Source: Alphaproteobacteria bacterium SS10 | Lineage (GTDB): Bacteria; Pseudomonadota; Alphaproteobacteria; TMED2 | Direction of reading: 5' to 3' | NCBI GenBank assembly: GCA_019192455.1 | Contig: JAHCML010000003.1 | Coordinates: 54,004-118,003, forward strand | Length of the DNA: 64,000 nt | Shown: positions 35,049 through 44,562 of the stretch, one piece after another | How the letters are laid out: the number at the start of each line of letters is the position of its first letter | How positions within the stretch are numbered: the first letter of the stretch is position 1 | Position numbers and translations under genes: made by a program | The notes under the pieces: generated by a model | Database searches by the model: none | Told to the model about the DNA's origin: nothing | What the model saw: the letters and a program-made list of their open reading frames with translations, nothing else

Positions 35049-35442
35049 CGTTAGGGCCCCAGATCTCTTTGATGATCAGCGTTGTTTAGCAAGGTCTAAA
35101 CTAGCCCGGTCGCGACAATACGACCATGAAAACGGACGCGGCTCGGATATCAGGCGTCAGATGTGTTTTTCTGCCTGTTTTCAGGCTGGTTTTCTTCGCC
35201 GTGACGGTTTTGCGCAAACTCTGTGACGGCATGCGACAAAAACATAGCATTTCGGGGCCCTCGCCATGTTGCATGGCGTCAAACCCTATGCTAATCACCG
35301 CCCCAAGTTTGGGATGGGCGGTCCAGCCGCGCGCAAATTCAACGTTTGTGCCCTGTCGACCCGGCCGAGACGCAACGAATAAACGGTTCACCAGTTCAAG
35401 GTGGGCCGCCTTTTGACGAAACATCTTGACCGAGGGCTACCC
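35049..35442. other. Intergenic region before the ATP synthase operon
   Basis: This 394-bp region precedes atpH and must hold its promoter. Visible elements are a GCCTG-TTTT-CAGGC hairpin (35173-35186) and two GTGACGG direct repeats flanking a TTTGCGCAAA palindrome (35201-35229). I see no gene that I can support and no convincing sigma-70 pair. Confidence 0.5.
35201..35229. repeat. GTGACGG direct repeats around a palindrome
   Basis: GTGACGG occurs at 35201-35207 and 35223-35229, 22 bases apart (two helical turns), with the palindrome TTTGCGCAAA (35209-35218) between them. The arrangement could be a protein-binding site for the atp operon promoter. No known regulator motif is assigned. Confidence 0.4.
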
Positions 35443-36003
35443 ATGGCCAGCCAAAGCCGGGGTTTTTCCGAAATCGCTGAGCGGTATTCAGCCGCGTTGT
35501 TCGAGCTAGCCGATGAGGCCAAGCAGGTTGATGCCGTTGAGGCTGATCTGCGTGGTTTGAAATCGCTGCTGGGCGAAAGTGACGACCTCCGTCGCTTGAC
35601 CCACAGCCCGGTTATCAGCCGAGAGCAACAGTCCAAGGCTGTCGCTGCTATTTTGGAGGCCGGTAAGGCCAACCCAATCACCACGAAATTCTTAGGGGTT
35701 ATCGCCGCCAATCGTCGGCTGTTTGCCCTGAACCCAATCATCGACCGCTTCCTCGCCGACCTGGCTGAGCGCCGCGGCGAGCTGACCGCCGATGTTACCT
35801 CGGCGGTTAAGCTGTCTGATGAGCAATTGAGCGCGTTGACCGACACTCTGAAGAAGACGTTCGGCGCGAAGGTCTCAATCAACCCAACCGTGGATCCAGC
35901 GATCCTGGGCGGGCTGATTGTCAAAGTAGGTTCAAAGCTGGTGGATGACAGCATCCGCAGCAAGCTGCAAAGGCTGCAACTGGCCATGAAAGGGGTTGGC
36001 TGA
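35443..36003 (+). CDS. atpH: ATP synthase F1 delta subunit
   Basis: This is the stator subunit that links the F1 head to the peripheral stalk, 186 aa, cytosolic face of the membrane. The N terminus [18 protein letters not shown] and the C-terminal [22 protein letters not shown] are typical. I chose the ATG at 35443 (MASQSRG); a longer frame from 35401 is unsupported. The stop overlaps the atpA start (TGATG). It is the first gene of atpHAGDC; the F0 genes are elsewhere, as is usual in alphaproteobacteria. Confidence 0.96.
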   Translation: MASQSRGFSEIAERYSAALFELADEAKQVDAVEADLRGLKSLLGESDDLRRLTHSPVISREQQSKAVAAILEAGKANPITTKFLGVIAANRRLFALNPIIDRFLADLAERRGELTADVTSAVKLSDEQLSALTDTLKKTFGAKVSINPTVDPAILGGLIVKVGSKLVDDSIRSKLQRLQLAMKGVG

Positions 36004-37535
36004 TGGAAATCCGCGCCGCTGAGATTTCTTCTATCCTTAAGCAACAGATTGAGAACTTCGGTGCTGAAGCCGATGTCGCTGAGGTGGGCACCGTGCTCTC
36101 CGTTGGTGACGGTGTTGCCCGTGTCCACGGGTTGGACAACGTTCAGGCCGGTGAGATGGTCGAATTCCCGGGTGCAATCCGCGGGATGGCGCTGAACCTC
36201 GAGAGCGACAATGTTGGTGTCGTGATCTTCGGTGAAGACCGGACGATTAAAGAGGGTGACCAGGTCAAGCGGACCGGCGCCATCGTGGAAGTGCCAGTTG
36301 GTAAGGGTCTGCTGGGTCGCGTTGTCGACCCGCTGGGTAACCCAATCGACGGTAAAGGCCCGATCGAAGACGCTGAAATGAAGCGTGTGGAAGTTAAGGC
36401 CCCCGGCATTATCCCACGTAAGTCGGTCCATGAGCCGATGCAGACCGGCCTCAAAGCAATTGATGCCCTGGTGCCAATTGGTCGTGGCCAGCGCGAGCTG
36501 ATCATTGGTGACCGTCAGACCGGTAAAACCGCGGTCGCGATTGACTCGATCCTGAACCAAAAATCGATCAACCAAGGCGATGACGAGAGCAAGAAGCTCT
36601 ACTGCGTCTATGTCGCGATTGGTCAGAAGCGTTCCACGGTCGCCCAGATTGTTAAGACGCTCGAAGAAAACGGCGCGATGGAATACTCTGTTGTCGTCGC
36701 TGCGACCGCGTCTGAAGCGGCACCGCTGCAGTTCCTGGCGCCATATGCCGGTTGCGCGATGTCCGAGTACTTCCGCGACAACGGCATGCACAGCCTGATC
36801 ATTTATGATGATCTGTCCAAGCAGGCGGTTGCCTATCGTCAGATGTCCCTGCTGCTTCGTCGCCCACCGGGCCGTGAAGCGTATCCTGGTGACGTCTTCT
36901 ACATTCACTCCCGTCTGCTCGAGCGTGCGGCGAAGATGAATGAAGACTACGGCGCTGGCTCACAAACCGCCCTGCCAATCATTGAAACTCAAGCGGGTGA
37001 CGTCTCGGCCTATATCCCGACCAACGTGATTTCGATTACCGACGGTCAGATCTTCCTCGAGACCGGCCTGTTCTATAAGGGTGTTCGCCCTGCGATTAAC
37101 GTCGGTATCTCGGTGAGCCGGGTTGGTTCCGCCGCACAGATTAAGGCGATGAAGCAGGTTGCTGGCTCGATTAAGCTTGAGCTTGCCCAGTATCGTGAGA
37201 TGGAAGCGTTCGCACAGTTCGCCTCCGACCTTGATGCCTCAACCCAGCGCCTTCTGGCCCGTGGTGCCCGCCTGACCGAGCTTCTGAAGCAAGGCCAGTA
37301 CAGCCCGCAAAAGGTTGAAGAGCAGGTTGCTGTGATCTTCGCCGGTGTGAACGGCTTCCTCGACGATATCGAGGTGAAGCAGGTCGTTGCCTATGAAGAA
37401 GGTCTGCTGCAAGAGCTGCGTGCCGGTGGCAAGGGCATCCTTGACAAGATCGCCGCTGAGCAGAAGCTCACCGATGAAATCGAAGCTGAGCTGAAAACCT
37501 TCATCGGCAACTACACCGAGAGCTTCGCCGCCTAA
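36003..37535 (+). CDS. atpA: ATP synthase F1 alpha subunit
   Basis: This is the non-catalytic nucleotide-binding subunit of F1, 510 aa. The P-loop is [11 protein letters not shown] and the alpha-subunit block [23 protein letters not shown] with the arginine finger in [13 protein letters not shown] is intact. It forms the hexamer with AtpD. Coupled to atpH by a one-base overlap and followed by atpG after 36 bases. Confidence 0.98.
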   Translation: MEIRAAEISSILKQQIENFGAEADVAEVGTVLSVGDGVARVHGLDNVQAGEMVEFPGAIRGMALNLESDNVGVVIFGEDRTIKEGDQVKRTGAIVEVPVGKGLLGRVVDPLGNPIDGKGPIEDAEMKRVEVKAPGIIPRKSVHEPMQTGLKAIDALVPIGRGQRELIIGDRQTGKTAVAIDSILNQKSINQGDDESKKLYCVYVAIGQKRSTVAQIVKTLEENGAMEYSVVVAATASEAAPLQFLAPYAGCAMSEYFRDNGMHSLIIYDDLSKQAVAYRQMSLLLRRPPGREAYPGDVFYIHSRLLERAAKMNEDYGAGSQTALPIIETQAGDVSAYIPTNVISITDGQIFLETGLFYKGVRPAINVGISVSRVGSAAQIKAMKQVAGSIKLELAQYREMEAFAQFASDLDASTQRLLARGARLTELLKQGQYSPQKVEEQVAVIFAGVNGFLDDIEVKQVVAYEEGLLQELRAGGKGILDKIAAEQKLTDEIEAELKTFIGNYTESFAA

Positions 37536-37571
37536 TTGGTGGCTGGGTGAACCAGGAGCAACGGATCGGAC

Positions 37572-38492
37572 ATGCCGAGCCTTAAGGACCTACGGAACCG
37601 GATCGACAGCGTGAAATCCACGCGGAAGATCACCTCGGCCATGAAAATGGTCGCGGCGTCCAAGCTACGCCGTGCCCAAGAGCAGGCCGAGGCAGGTAAG
37701 CCCTATGCTGACCGGATGGCGACCATTCTGGGCTCGCTCTCGGGTCGTGTGTCATTCGATGGCGCCACGCCTAAGCTGCTGGCTGGCTCCGGCGCGGAAG
37801 ATACCTACCTGCTGGTGGTGATCACCGCTGACCGTGGCCTCTGCGGTGGTTTTAACACCCAGGCTGTTCGCCTTGCCCGTAAGCGGGTGGCCGAGCTTCA
37901 GGCTGATGGTAAGACCGTGAAAATGCTGCTGCTGGGCCGCAAGGCACGCCAACAGCTGCGCCGCACCGCGAATGTTGAGCAGTTGGAGCCGCCGAAGGAT
38001 CTGACCACCTCAAACATCGCGTTTGAAGAGGCGAAAGACGTTACCGACATCGTCCTGTCTCAGTTTGAAGCGGGCAATTTCGATGTCGCTGAGCTGATCT
38101 ATAACGAGTTCAAATCCGTTATCAGCCAAGAGCCATCGGTTAAGCAGATTGCGCCTGTCGCACTCGATGACGAAACCGATGCCGAGAACGATAATGATGC
38201 ACCGGCTGCCAAGTCTGACGACGCTGGCGGTGTTGAAAAGCAGTATGAGTTCGAGCCGGATGAAGAAGCCATCCTGACCGAGCTGCTGCCACGGAATTTG
38301 GCTGTGCAGGTTTACACAGCACTGTTGTCCAGCGCTGCCGGTGAGCAGGCAGCACGGATGACCGCCATGGATAACGCTACCCGGAACGCTGGCGATATGA
38401 TCGACCGGCTGACCCTCGACTACAACCGCAGCCGTCAGGCTCAGATCACCAAAGAGCTGATTGAGATCATCTCCGGTGCTGAAGCTGTCTAA
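37572..38492 (+). CDS. atpG: ATP synthase F1 gamma subunit
   Basis: This is the rotor subunit, 306 aa. The conserved ends are present: [22 protein letters not shown] at the N terminus and [16 protein letters not shown] near the C terminus. Residues 199-221 form an acidic, Asn/Asp/Ala-rich insert in the globular part that makes the protein longer than the 287-aa E. coli subunit. A ribosome site AGGAG lies upstream. The insert faces outward in known structures, so assembly should be unaffected; a regulatory role is unproven. Confidence 0.97.
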   Translation: MPSLKDLRNRIDSVKSTRKITSAMKMVAASKLRRAQEQAEAGKPYADRMATILGSLSGRVSFDGATPKLLAGSGAEDTYLLVVITADRGLCGGFNTQAVRLARKRVAELQADGKTVKMLLLGRKARQQLRRTANVEQLEPPKDLTTSNIAFEEAKDVTDIVLSQFEAGNFDVAELIYNEFKSVISQEPSVKQIAPVALDDETDAENDNDAPAAKSDDAGGVEKQYEFEPDEEAILTELLPRNLAVQVYTALLSSAAGEQAARMTAMDNATRNAGDMIDRLTLDYNRSRQAQITKELIEIISGAEAV

Positions 38493-38552
38493 CGGCTACT
38501 ACTGACTAACAGACACACCTCGTATTAGAGACGACGATCCATAGGGGATTAA

Positions 38553-39986
<1,434 letters not shown>

Positions 39987-40025
39987 TTGCAGCATCGCAT
40001 CTGTAGAGTTTGAGGGCCTAGAGGC

Positions 40026-40451
40026 ATGGCAGAAGAGAAAATTCGCCTAGAGCTGGTTTCACCAGAGAAGCTCTTGCTGACCGAAGAGGTTGGCATGGTG
40101 ATTCTGCCTGGCTCCGACGGTCAGTTTGGTGTGCTGGCAAAGCATATCCCACTGGTCTCAACCCTCGATCCTGGTGCGATTGATGTCTATCAGGACGGCA
40201 AAGTCGATCAGCGTATCTTCGTCTCCGGCGGTTTCGTCGAAGTTGATGGCGAGCGCTGCATCGTGCTGGCTGAAGATGCCATGCCATTGGACAGCTTAGA
40301 GGCTGATGATGTCCGCCAAGAGTGCCGCAACCTCAAAGAGGATCTGGACGGCGCCGATGGTGAGGCCGCCACGATCCTCGCGCGACGTAAGCTTGACGTT
40401 GCAGAGGCAAAGCTGGCCGCGGTTACCGGCGAAAGCGTCGCAACCTACTAG
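40026..40451 (+). CDS. atpC: ATP synthase F1 epsilon subunit
   Basis: This is the small rotor subunit that also inhibits hydrolysis, 141 aa. The beta-sandwich block VSPEKLLLTEEVGMVILPGSDG and the helical C terminus are present. A GAGG element precedes the ATG. TAG is followed at once by TAA. A strong terminator 32 bases after the stop closes the operon. Confidence 0.96.
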   Translation: MAEEKIRLELVSPEKLLLTEEVGMVILPGSDGQFGVLAKHIPLVSTLDPGAIDVYQDGKVDQRIFVSGGFVEVDGERCIVLAEDAMPLDSLEADDVRQECRNLKEDLDGADGEAATILARRKLDVAEAKLAAVTGESVATY

Positions 40452-40482
40452 TAAATAAAGTCTTTCATCGATATCGATGCGG

Positions 40483-40508
40483 ATGGGGCCAAACTTGGCC
40501 CCATTTTA
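40483..40508 (+). terminator. Intrinsic terminator of the atp operon
   Basis: ATGGGGCCAA (40483-40492) pairs with TTGGCCCCAT (40495-40504), leaving a loop of about 4 nt, and is followed by TTTTAG. It sits just after atpC. Confidence 0.88.
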
Positions 40509-40549
40509 GTCAGTCGGGTAACAACCTCGCATCCAGCGCCCTGGATACA

Positions 40550-40578
40550 TTGTATGCCCGGCAGATCAGCAGTATGAT
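40550..40578 (+). promoter_or_regulatory. Promoter candidate for the EAL gene
   Basis: TTGTAT (40550-40555), 17 bases, then TATGAT (40573-40578). The -10 match is good and the -35 weak. Transcription would start near 40585, 50 bases before the GTG start, and lies after the atp terminator. Confidence 0.4.
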
Positions 40579-40634
40579 GCAATATTAGCGCGTGTTCATC
40601 ACCGCACGTCTTTGGGGTAGCCGGCACGGGGCCT

Positions 40635-42371
40635 GTGACCGAGAATAACTTTCGCAATGATAGAGATCGGTTTCTGGCATTTGCTTTTGCCACCGCCGAT
40701 TTGTTGATCGAGGTATCACCTGACGGCGAACACATGCGGTTCGTTGCTGGCGCGTGCCAATCGATCCTCAACTATAAGCCGAAAGAACTAGTCGACCGTC
40801 GTTTGGTCGATGTGATTGCCGTATCTGATCGCCCCCGCGTGCATTCCGCGCTTCGTTCCATTCGGGCTGGCCGCCGTATGCAGCCGCTGCGCCTGCAGTT
40901 CTTGAACCGGGACGGTAACTCAATCGACGCCGTGCTAGCGGGCTTCCGGATGCCGGATGGGGATGAGGGTACCTCCTCGATCCATATCTCGGCCAACTTC
41001 CCGCGTGGCGCTCAGATTTCGTTTGTTGGCGCGCTCGGCGATGACCGCAGCAACGAATTCGTCAGCATGGACGATATGATTGCGCTGGCGACCGGTGAGA
41101 CCACGGCGTCTGAGGGGTTATCACTTACCTTGCTCGACCTTGATGGGCTCTCGGATATTGAGAACCCAGAGGTGTCCGCTGAAGTCACTGATAACCTCTT
41201 GAACCTCCTCCAATCGAGTGAGGTGTCGTCCAAGGCGATTGGTAAGCTTGGCGAGGATCGGTTTGGCGTCCTCCACCCTGAATGGATTAATGCCGACGAC
41301 CTCAAGTCCAAGGTCACGCAGACAGTTCAGGCAACGCACCCGGACGCCGCCAAGATTGCCGCGACGACTAAGGCAATCGATCTTGAGCAGGAGAACCTCT
41401 CAAAATCCGATGCGCAGCGCGCCCTGCAATATGCGATGGAGCAGTTTGCCCAGGCCGACAGCGCAGATGAGTTCGATATCGATAGCCTCTATGAGAGTGT
41501 CACCGAACTCACGAAATCCACGACACAGCGGATGGCAGAGCTGCGCTCTGTCATCAACTCCAACGGCTTTAAGCTGGTCTATCAGCCGATTGTCGATTTG
41601 AAGACCAAGCGCGTCACCCATGTGGAAGCGCTTAGCCGCCTGGCCGATGGATCCTCAGCCCATGAGGCGCTGACCCTGGCTGAAAGTACTGGCGTGATTG
41701 AAGATTTCGATCTTGCCGTTTTGAAACAGGCCGTTGAATGCGTCCATGACGCCAATAAGGGCGGCATTCGTCCCCTGATTGCGGTCAACATCTCCGGCCG
41801 GTCACTGCAGAGTAATATCTTCGTTGAGGCCGTCTCCGACCTGCTCGACGCCAATGCTAGTGTTCGTGAGCAGCTGATCCTAGAGGTGACAGAAACCTCT
41901 GAAATTAAGGACCTCGCCGCAGTGAATGAGATCCTGCAAGGGTTCCGCGAGAAGAAGAACAAAGTCTGTATCGATGATTTCGGTTCCGGTGCTGCCGCGT
42001 TCCAATATCTCCGCACCCTTGATGTGGATGTGGTGAAGATCGACGGCTCTTACATCGATCGCATTCTCTGGGCCGATCGTGATCGGGCGCTTGTCCTCGC
42101 GATCCAGCGCCTCTGCTCTGAGCTGGGCATTCAAACGGTCGCTGAGAAGGTTGAGATGCCTGATCAGGCACAGGTTCTGCGTACCATCGGTATCGATAAA
42201 GGCCAGGGCTGGCTGTTCGGCAAGCCCGACGAGAACATCGAACAGTTCTTCCGCCGCAAGCGCGACACCATCAGCAAGAAAGAACTGCTGGACGAGGATA
42301 AGGCCAATCTCGACGCCGAACCGCCTGATGAGGCGGAGGCCGAGGCGAACCAGGCTGCGGCCACCTCATAG
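40635..42371 (+). CDS. PAS-EAL cyclic-di-GMP phosphodiesterase
   Basis: This is a 578-aa cytosolic signalling protein starting at GTG. A PAS-like domain lies at about 10-120, a degenerate GGDEF-like region at about 145-230 (LTLLDLDGLSDI, GKLGEDRFGVL; no GGDEF motif) and an EAL domain at about 305-560. EAL catalytic residues look complete: EALSRL, NISGRSLQ, LEVTE, DDFGSG, VVKIDG, AEKVE and KGQGWLFGKP. It should hydrolyse c-di-GMP, with the PAS giving sensory input. The acidic C terminus (about 30 residues) is unusual. It follows the atp operon but behind a terminator. Confidence 0.92.
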   Translation: MTENNFRNDRDRFLAFAFATADLLIEVSPDGEHMRFVAGACQSILNYKPKELVDRRLVDVIAVSDRPRVHSALRSIRAGRRMQPLRLQFLNRDGNSIDAVLAGFRMPDGDEGTSSIHISANFPRGAQISFVGALGDDRSNEFVSMDDMIALATGETTASEGLSLTLLDLDGLSDIENPEVSAEVTDNLLNLLQSSEVSSKAIGKLGEDRFGVLHPEWINADDLKSKVTQTVQATHPDAAKIAATTKAIDLEQENLSKSDAQRALQYAMEQFAQADSADEFDIDSLYESVTELTKSTTQRMAELRSVINSNGFKLVYQPIVDLKTKRVTHVEALSRLADGSSAHEALTLAESTGVIEDFDLAVLKQAVECVHDANKGGIRPLIAVNISGRSLQSNIFVEAVSDLLDANASVREQLILEVTETSEIKDLAAVNEILQGFREKKNKVCIDDFGSGAAAFQYLRTLDVDVVKIDGSYIDRILWADRDRALVLAIQRLCSELGIQTVAEKVEMPDQAQVLRTIGIDKGQGWLFGKPDENIEQFFRRKRDTISKKELLDEDKANLDAEPPDEAEAEANQAAATS

Positions 42372-42387
42372 GTTAAGCTTAGATGGC

Positions 42388-42846
42388 TTAATCCCTCGGC
42401 TTAGGGAACCAGCCTTTCGGCGCCATTTCAAATCCTGAGAATTCAAAGGCCGGGCTAACCGTGCACCCAACTAGGGTCCAGGTGCCTAGGCTCTCAGCGG
42501 TCTGCCAATAGTTGGGCGGTACAATCGCCTGTGGCTTCTGGCCCAAATCTAGCTGTGCACCCAGATGGATCGCTTCAGCATCGTGGCCGTTGGAAGACAA
42601 GGTTAGCGCCAGCGGCCCACCCGCATACCAATGCCAAATCTCGGCGGCATCAACGCGGTGCCAGGCTGATAGCTCACCAGCCGCCAGCAGGTAATAGATA
42701 GCTGTGCCATGACCCCGGCCACCATCGGCCGGCTGGTCACGCCAGGTTTCGCGAAAATGCCCGCCCTCTGGATGGGGCTGCAGGTCGAGATGCTCAATGA
42801 CCTTCTTCGCATCCCAGCTGCTGATATCGCCGGTGCCGGGAAGCAT
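42388..42846 (-). CDS. Cupin family protein (DUF985)
   Basis: This is a 152-aa single-domain cupin_5/DUF985 protein. It shows the characteristic HPEGGHFRETWR, the AIYYLLAAGELSAWHRVDAAEIWHW metal-type block and VGCTVSPAFEFSGFEM near the end. The function of the family is unsettled; some members are linked to sugar or small-molecule metabolism. It overlaps the upstream GST gene by one base (TAATG), so they are translationally coupled. Confidence 0.92.
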   Translation of the reverse strand: MLPGTGDISSWDAKKVIEHLDLQPHPEGGHFRETWRDQPADGGRGHGTAIYYLLAAGELSAWHRVDAAEIWHWYAGGPLALTLSSNGHDAEAIHLGAQLDLGQKPQAIVPPNYWQTAESLGTWTLVGCTVSPAFEFSGFEMAPKGWFPKPRD

Positions 42847-43457
42847 TAGGCACCTGCCGGTGGTTCGGTTTGCAGATAGCTATCCCGCTTGGCGAACTTC
42901 TCATGCCAGGCGGCAGTCTTAGGTGCACGGGCGCGCCACTCATCACCGGGGTGGCGGAGGTCGAGATAACCCAACGCGCAGGCCAGGGAGATTGTGCCAA
43001 TCGTTGGTGTTGGGCTTAGATCGCCAGCATAGCTCTCAATATCGTCAAGGGTTCGGTCGATTGCATCCTTCTGACGGGTAACCCAATCGGCTGAGCGCAG
43101 GCTCTCTTCTCGCTTGCCCTCAAGCACGCGCAAAACCGCTGAGTCCATAATGCCATCGGCCTGGGCCTGCAGGCGCAGTGAGCGCCAGCGATCGCGGCCA
43201 ATTGGTGGGAATAGAACCGGCGAGTTGCTTAAGGTCTCGAGGTACTCACAGATAACCGGGCTGTCGAACAGGGTCAGGCCGTCATCCAGCACTAAGCAGG
43301 GAACCTTTGAGAGCGGGTTGTTCTTTAGCAGCTTATCGCCAGACTCCCACGGATTGGTCGGAACCTTATCAAGGCGGTCGTCAATGCCCTTTTCAATTGC
43401 AACCATGACAACCTTGCGGACGTAAGGGGAGGTTGGGCTGTAGAAGAGCGTAAGCAT
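42846..43457 (-). CDS. Glutathione S-transferase family protein
   Basis: This is a 203-aa GST. The thioredoxin-like N-terminal domain starts with LFYSPTSPYVRKVVMVA (catalytic Ser region) and has VPCLVLDDGLTLFDSPVICEYLE for glutathione contact; the rest is helical. Relatives detoxify electrophiles or isomerise substrates. It precedes the cupin gene in one transcription unit. Confidence 0.93.
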   Translation of the reverse strand: MLTLFYSPTSPYVRKVVMVAIEKGIDDRLDKVPTNPWESGDKLLKNNPLSKVPCLVLDDGLTLFDSPVICEYLETLSNSPVLFPPIGRDRWRSLRLQAQADGIMDSAVLRVLEGKREESLRSADWVTRQKDAIDRTLDDIESYAGDLSPTPTIGTISLACALGYLDLRHPGDEWRARAPKTAAWHEKFAKRDSYLQTEPPAGA

Positions 43458-43564
43458 CGTTATGACCTTGCCATTAAATGGGGAATAGCCGGTGATCGGC
43501 GTCTTTGCGCTAGGCTTAGCCGATTAACTGGCCCTTTGCCAAGGAAGGGCGGATATGCGCGGCC

Positions 43565-44560
43565 CTAATCCTTTTTCTCGGCTTTCTGCCGGACAGTGTG
43601 AATGCTGGGCAGTGACAGATACTGCATCCGTTTAGCCTCCCGCCGACCATAGGAAACGGTGTCGAGGATCAGGCCACAAGCCAGGCTTAAGAAGCCAAGA
43701 ACCATCAGGCCGGTTGCCAGGATTGCCGTAGGCAACCGAGGAACTAGCCCGGTTTCCAAGAACGTTGGCAACAACGGGAGCGCCAAAATCACAGCGGCCA
43801 GAGCAAACAAACCAGCCACTAATCCGAAGAGCGGCAGCGGCCGCTCCTGACGCAGCAGATTGACAATCGTGAACAGGATGCGGGTGCCGTCACTATAGGT
43901 GCGCAGCTTGCTGGCCGATCCGGCCGCGCGATCACGGAAATCCGTCTTCACCTCAGTAACCGGCATCTCCAAGGACAGGGCATGGATGGTCAGTTCGGTC
44001 TCAATCTCAAAGCCACGAGACATGACCGGGAAGGATTTTACAAAGCGGCGGGAAAACACCCGATAACCGGAGAACAGGTCGCTAAAACCCTTACCGAAAA
44101 GGGAGCGGACAATGCCGGTTAGCACCTTGTTGCCCGCGGCATGGCCAGGGCGGAAGGCCTCATCGATCACGGCCTCGCGGGCGCCATTCACCATGTCCAG
44201 GCCATCATCCACTAGCCGATCAATCAGGGTCGGTGCGGCGTCAATGTCATAGGTACCATCACCATCGACCATGACATACACATCGGCCTCAATATCCGCG
44301 AACATCCGCCGGACGACGAAGCCCTTACCCTGCCGGGTTTCTTGCCGAACAATGGCGCCGGCGGCGCTCGCCACCTCGGCCGTCTTGTCGGTTGAGTTGT
44401 TGTCATAGACATAGATGTCAGCTGTCGGCAGCAGCTGCTTTAGCCGCGATACCATATCCCCAATCGCCGCTTCCTCATCCATACAGGGGATTAGAACCGC
44501 CACTTGATGATCCAAATGGGCAGCTTGGTTCTCAGGTTGGTCGGTGGCAACGGCGGTCAT
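43565..44560 (-). CDS. Family 2 glycosyltransferase, DPM-like
   Basis: This is a membrane-associated glycosyltransferase of 331 aa. The GT2 domain (about 25-245) has VLIPCMDEEAAIG, the DNNSTDKT segment and the metal motif VMVDGDGTYD. Two helices follow (about 250-310). This architecture matches enzymes that put a sugar on a polyprenyl phosphate, which then feeds a GT-C transferase. The preceding gene is such a GT-C protein and ends 2 bases before this start. Confidence 0.92.
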   Translation of the reverse strand: MTAVATDQPENQAAHLDHQVAVLIPCMDEEAAIGDMVSRLKQLLPTADIYVYDNNSTDKTAEVASAAGAIVRQETRQGKGFVVRRMFADIEADVYVMVDGDGTYDIDAAPTLIDRLVDDGLDMVNGAREAVIDEAFRPGHAAGNKVLTGIVRSLFGKGFSDLFSGYRVFSRRFVKSFPVMSRGFEIETELTIHALSLEMPVTEVKTDFRDRAAGSASKLRTYSDGTRILFTIVNLLRQERPLPLFGLVAGLFALAAVILALPLLPTFLETGLVPRLPTAILATGLMVLGFLSLACGLILDTVSYGRREAKRMQYLSLPSIHTVRQKAEKKD

Positions 44561-44562
44561 TT

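Noticed and set aside
35126-35416. 96-codon plus-strand frame before atpH
   Set aside because: Cys/Arg-rich composition with no motif; it lies in the region that must carry the atp promoter.
35388-36908. Long open frame on the minus strand opposite atpH and atpA (506 codons)
   Set aside because: It lies wholly antisense to two firmly identified ATP synthase genes; its composition (runs of Asn, Thr, Arg) is what codon bias on the opposite strand produces, and it has no family features.
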